NCBI GenBank assembly: GCA_004557565.1
Contig: SFGS01000075.1
Span: 1 to 9,548 of the forward strand
Source: Bacteroidales bacterium
GTDB lineage: Bacteria; Bacteroidota; Bacteroidia; Bacteroidales; Muribaculaceae
Length of the DNA stretch: 9,548 nucleotides
Direction: 5' to 3'
Shown here: one piece after another, positions 7,069 to 9,548 of the stretch
Position numbering within the stretch: the stretch's first letter is position 1
How the letters are laid out: each line of letters starts with the position of its first letter
Program-made: the position numbers and the translations under genes
Notes under the pieces: model-generated
Databases searched by the model: none
The model's input: the letters and a program-made list of their open reading frames with translations, nothing else
Told to the model about the DNA's origin: nothing

Positions 7069-9081
7069 CTAATTAGTTTTCGCACCTCGCTTCAGGAATG
7101 CGATGAAGGCGTCCACGTCCTCGTTGTAGGCAAACGGACCTGAAAGGAGCGCGCCTTGCTGGTCGAGCACCACATAATAGGGCTGCGAATTGCTGTTGAA
7201 TTTGTGGCGTTGCAGATAACTCCACTTGTCGCCCACTGTGGTGAGAGTGGTTTGTTTGCCGTTTTCCTGCACCACCATAGGTTGCTGAAGTGGGGTTTTG
7301 TCGTCAACCATCAGTTTGATGGTCACGAAGTCTTCACTAATCATTTTCTTCACTTTCGCTTCATCGAGCACCGCGCCTTCCATCTTTCGGCAGTTCACGC
7401 AGCCGTGACCGGAGAAGTCGATAAACACGGGCTTGCCCTGTGCTGCGGCGGCTTTCATGCCTTCGTCGAAGTCGTCATATTCCACTTGCTCTCCGCCATA
7501 GAGGTTGAAGTCTTGGGTGTAGAGTGGTGGCACGAATGCGCTGGTGGCTTTTAGAGGCGCGCCCCACAAGCCTGGCACGAGATAGGCGGTGAATGAGAGC
7601 GACACGAGCGCCAAGAAGAAGCGTGTCACGCCTATGCCCGATGATTTTGGCTCACCGTCGCTCTTGAAGCGGAACATTCCCAACAAGTAGAGCCCCATCA
7701 CACCGAAAATGGCTATCCAAAGGGCAATGAAGGTTTCGCGGTCGAGAATGCGCCATCCGTATGCGAGGTCGGCTACGGAGAGGAATTTGAGCGACAAAGC
7801 CAGTTCTATAAAGCCGAGCACCACTTTCACGGTGTTGAGCCAGCCTCCCGACTTTGGCATCTTTTTGAGCATGGTGGGGAAAAGGGCAAACACGGTGAAC
7901 GGTATGGCGAGGGCTATTGCAAAACCTGTCATACCCACCACAGGACCCATCACACTGCCTCGGCTGGCGGCTTCCACCAAAAGGGTGCCGATAATTGGAC
8001 CGGTGCAGGAGAACGACACAATCACCAGTGTGGCTGCCATGAAGAAGATGCTGAGCATACCGGTGGTCTTGCTGGCGGTGCTGTCCATTTTGTTGCTGAG
8101 CGATTGGGGAAGTGTGATTTCGAATGCGCCGAAGAATGAAATGGCGAAAATCACGAGCAATGCGAAGAACAGCAAATTGCACCATGCGCTGGTGGCGAGT
8201 GCGTTCATGGCGCTGGCACCGAATAGCACGGTGAAGCAGATGCCAAGAAGCAAGAATATGATGATGATAGATAATCCGTAGGTGGTGGCGTTGGTGATGG
8301 CTTTGGCTCTCGAACCGCTTTTCTTCAAGAAGAAACTCACGGTCATCGGTATCATTGGCCATACGCAAGGGGTGAGCAAGGCGAGAAGTCCGCCCAAGAA
8401 GCACGCCCAGAATATGTACCACAACGAGCGGTCGGCAATGTCTTCCACATCGGCGTTGTCGCCTTCAATAGCTGTAACAGGTGCCCACAGTTGGTCGTGG
8501 GTGGGCGATGCCACCGCAGAATCGACTGTGCCGACTGTTGCCACTGGTTGAGCAAGGGTGGCTGCTGTATCGGCAGAGGCTGCATTGGCAGTAGGTGCCT
8601 GAACGGCTTCTGCCACAGGTGCCTGTGCGGCTGTGCCTTTGAACGAGAACGATTCCGACTTTGGTGGTGTGCAGTTTTCGTCGTCACACGCCATATAGCG
8701 GATGCTTCCTTCTATTTTGTATTCTTTAGCTGTTACGGTAAACTTCTGCGAAAGGGTCACGCTACCGGTCCACCAACTCAAATCCATGTCGAAGGTTTCG
8801 TCGTGCTGCTTGTGCGCCACCTTGCTGGGGGTTAAACCGCCCACAAGTTTCACGCCCTGATTGTTCCACTGCACGGAGGTTGGCTCTGGTCCACCAGCCG
8901 GCAGTTGAGTGCCATACACATGCCAGCCGGCATCAACGGTGGCGGTGAAAGTTACCACGCCATTGGTGGCATCGGTCATCTTGATGGCTGACTTCCATTT
9001 CACGGGGTCAAAAATTTGAGCGAAGGCACAACTTGCACCAATCACCATGAGGGTGAATATGAGTAAGAATCGTCTTGTCAT
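7069..9081 (-). CDS. dsbD: Thiol:disulfide interchange protein DsbD
   Basis: DsbD carries electrons from cytoplasmic thioredoxin across the inner membrane to reduce periplasmic thiols, including those needed for disulfide isomerisation and cytochrome c maturation. The 670-residue protein has a signal peptide ending near AFA (19-21) and a periplasmic N-terminal domain at about 22-150 with Cys132 and Cys137. An Ala/Thr/Val-rich linker follows at about 150-200, then a membrane domain of about eight helices (roughly 218-510) with Cys239 in LTPC and Cys359 in SFSC. The C-terminal thioredoxin-like domain has Cys561-Val-Asn-Cys564. All three redox pairs of E. coli DsbD are present. The start sits directly at the signal peptide, with a promoter-like -7 box upstream. 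It is the first gene of the dsbD-mazG-topB-NUDIX operon. Confidence 0.94.
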   Translation of the reverse strand: MTRRFLLIFTLMVIGASCAFAQIFDPVKWKSAIKMTDATNGVVTFTATVDAGWHVYGTQLPAGGPEPTSVQWNNQGVKLVGGLTPSKVAHKQHDETFDMDLSWWTGSVTLSQKFTVTAKEYKIEGSIRYMACDDENCTPPKSESFSFKGTAAQAPVAEAVQAPTANAASADTAATLAQPVATVGTVDSAVASPTHDQLWAPVTAIEGDNADVEDIADRSLWYIFWACFLGGLLALLTPCVWPMIPMTVSFFLKKSGSRAKAITNATTYGLSIIIIFLLLGICFTVLFGASAMNALATSAWCNLLFFALLVIFAISFFGAFEITLPQSLSNKMDSTASKTTGMLSIFFMAATLVIVSFSCTGPIIGTLLVEAASRGSVMGPVVGMTGFAIALAIPFTVFALFPTMLKKMPKSGGWLNTVKVVLGFIELALSLKFLSVADLAYGWRILDRETFIALWIAIFGVMGLYLLGMFRFKSDGEPKSSGIGVTRFFLALVSLSFTAYLVPGLWGAPLKATSAFVPPLYTQDFNLYGGEQVEYDDFDEGMKAAAAQGKPVFIDFSGHGCVNCRKMEGAVLDEAKVKKMISEDFVTIKLMVDDKTPLQQPMVVQENGKQTTLTTVGDKWSYLQRHKFNSNSQPYYVVLDQQGALLSGPFAYNEDVDAFIAFLKRGAKTN

Positions 9082-9115
9082 AAAATTTCAATCAATCTTA
9101 GTTGGAATATACATA

Positions 9116-9123
9116 CAAAATTA
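9116..9123 (-). promoter_or_regulatory. Promoter -7 box upstream of dsbD
   Basis: The minus strand reads TAATTTTG, matching the Bacteroidales -7 consensus TAnnTTTG, 34 bases before the dsbD start codon. No TTTG is found at the usual 19-21-base distance, so the -33 element is weak or absent, which could mean a weaker or activator-dependent promoter. Transcription would begin near 9109 and cover the whole four-gene operon. Confidence 0.5.
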
Positions 9124-9203
9124 CGAAAAATCGGCAATAACTCGCACCTCACAAGCAATAATAAGCCAAAAACACCCCAAAATCCGAAAAATAACTGCGG
9201 AAA

Positions 9204-9235
9204 GTTGCAGATATGAAATAAAAATACTAATTTTG
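9204..9235 (+). promoter_or_regulatory. Promoter of the tRNA-Cys gene
   Basis: GTTG (9204-9207) lies 20 bases before TAATTTTG (9228-9235), one base away from the full Bacteroidales promoter TTTG-N20-TAnnTTTG. Transcription would begin near 9242, about 10 bases before the mature tRNA. It is divergent from the dsbD promoter. Confidence 0.7.
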
Positions 9236-9252
9236 CATCACAAAACAAAAAC

Positions 9253-9327
9253 GGTCACTTGGATGAGCGGTTTAGTCCCTGGTCTGCAAAACCAGTTAGA
9301 GCGGTTCGACTCCGCTAGTGACCTCCA
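9253..9327 (+). tRNA. tRNA-Cys (anticodon GCA)
   Basis: A full cloverleaf can be drawn. The acceptor stem pairs GGTCACT (9253-9259) with AGTGACC (9317-9323). The anticodon stem pairs CTGGT with ACCAG around the loop CTGCAAA, giving anticodon GCA at 9286-9288. The T arm is AGCGG-TTCGACT-CCGCT (9300-9316). The discriminator base is T (9324), as expected for tRNA-Cys, and CCA is encoded at 9325-9327. The D stem is short (three pairs). It is followed within five bases by a strong terminator, so it is a single-gene transcript. Confidence 0.95.
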
Positions 9328-9331
9328 ACAC

Positions 9332-9368
9332 AACAGCTGATTTCCCAAAAAATCAGCTGTTTTTTTTA
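9332..9368 (+). terminator. Intrinsic terminator of the tRNA-Cys gene
   Basis: A perfect 12-pair stem (9332-9343 with 9350-9361) with a CCCAAA loop is followed by a run of eight T (9360-9367, partly in the stem). This is a textbook rho-independent terminator, starting five bases after the encoded CCA. Confidence 0.92.
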
Positions 9369-9430
9369 TTCCTCCCCACCCCCGAAAACAAAGGAAATGA
9401 TATACAAGTTGTCCCGAAGAAGATGCGATG

Positions 9431-9520
9431 AAATTCCGTTAGGAATTTAATGTGTGTAGGCAGGTATGCAGAAAAGATGTAATGGAGCGAAGCGAAATGG
9501 AATCTTTTCGAAATGCCTGC
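9431..9520. repeat. Two adjacent inverted repeats, REP-like module
   Basis: The first palindrome is perfect: AAATTCC (9431-9437), loop GTTA, GGAATTT (9442-9448). The second is larger: 9460-9478 pairs with 9502-9520, with eight outer pairs (one wobble), a 3-base internal mismatch and eight perfect inner pairs (GAAAAGAT/ATCTTTTC). Its loop contains AGCGAAGCGAAA. No credible gene covers it. Paired palindromes in a gene-free spot after a tRNA terminator resemble REP/BIME-type intergenic repeats, but with one visible copy this is an inference. Confidence 0.5.
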
Positions 9521-9548
9521 AATAGATTTGTCAGTATTGTGCATTCCA

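Noticed and set aside
7652..8422. A 256-codon frame on the minus strand inside dsbD
   Set aside because: It is a different frame of the dsbD membrane domain; the His/Arg-rich translation is a shadow.
9353..9544. A 63-codon frame on the minus strand at the right edge
   Set aside because: It runs through the inverted repeats and into the tRNA terminator, has no domain, and its composition is explained by the repeat DNA.
1..9548. CRISPR array, transposase, toxin-antitoxin or defence genes
   Set aside because: No regularly spaced direct repeats and no proteins of these types were found on either strand.

Overview
The window is ordinary chromosomal DNA of a Bacteroidota bacterium, most likely order Bacteroidales (Prevotellaceae or Muribaculaceae type; genus not resolved). 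The evidence is the gene content (a DUF4827-type lipoprotein between nrnA and glmM, an archaeal-like GlmM, a TopB with a D-A-G-Q-E-G-E toprim loop), the lack of clear Shine-Dalgarno sequences, and promoters of the Bacteroidales form TTTG-N20-TAnnTTTG. Seven protein genes are all on the minus strand, and one tRNA gene is on the plus strand at the right end.

Layout, in minus-strand transcription order from the right. A tRNA-Cys(GCA) gene (9253-9327, plus) has its own promoter and a strong terminator. Beyond it, near the right edge, lies a short stretch of inverted repeats (9431-9520). Back-to-back with the tRNA is a four-gene operon: dsbD (9081-7069), mazG (7039-6242), topB (6245-4173) and a NUDIX hydrolase gene (4176-3649). 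The last three are joined by 4-base ATGA stop/start overlaps. After a 174-base gap with a second clear promoter comes nrnA (3474-2449), then the DUF4827 lipoprotein (2426-1848) and glmM (1725-343), which ends in a hairpin terminator. The leftmost 260 bases carry no gene but many nested inverted repeats.

Functionally, the first operon combines periplasmic thiol reduction (DsbD), clearing of non-canonical nucleotides (MazG and perhaps the NUDIX enzyme) and DNA decatenation (TopB). The second cluster combines nanoRNA/pAp turnover (NrnA), a surface or periplasmic lipoprotein that looks like a decayed FKBP fold, and the step that commits hexosamine to peptidoglycan and LPS synthesis (GlmM). I found no mobile element, CRISPR array, defence system or biosynthetic cluster. 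The most interesting unexplained material is the repeat DNA at both edges, the DUF4827 protein, and the possible switchable structure between the two operons.
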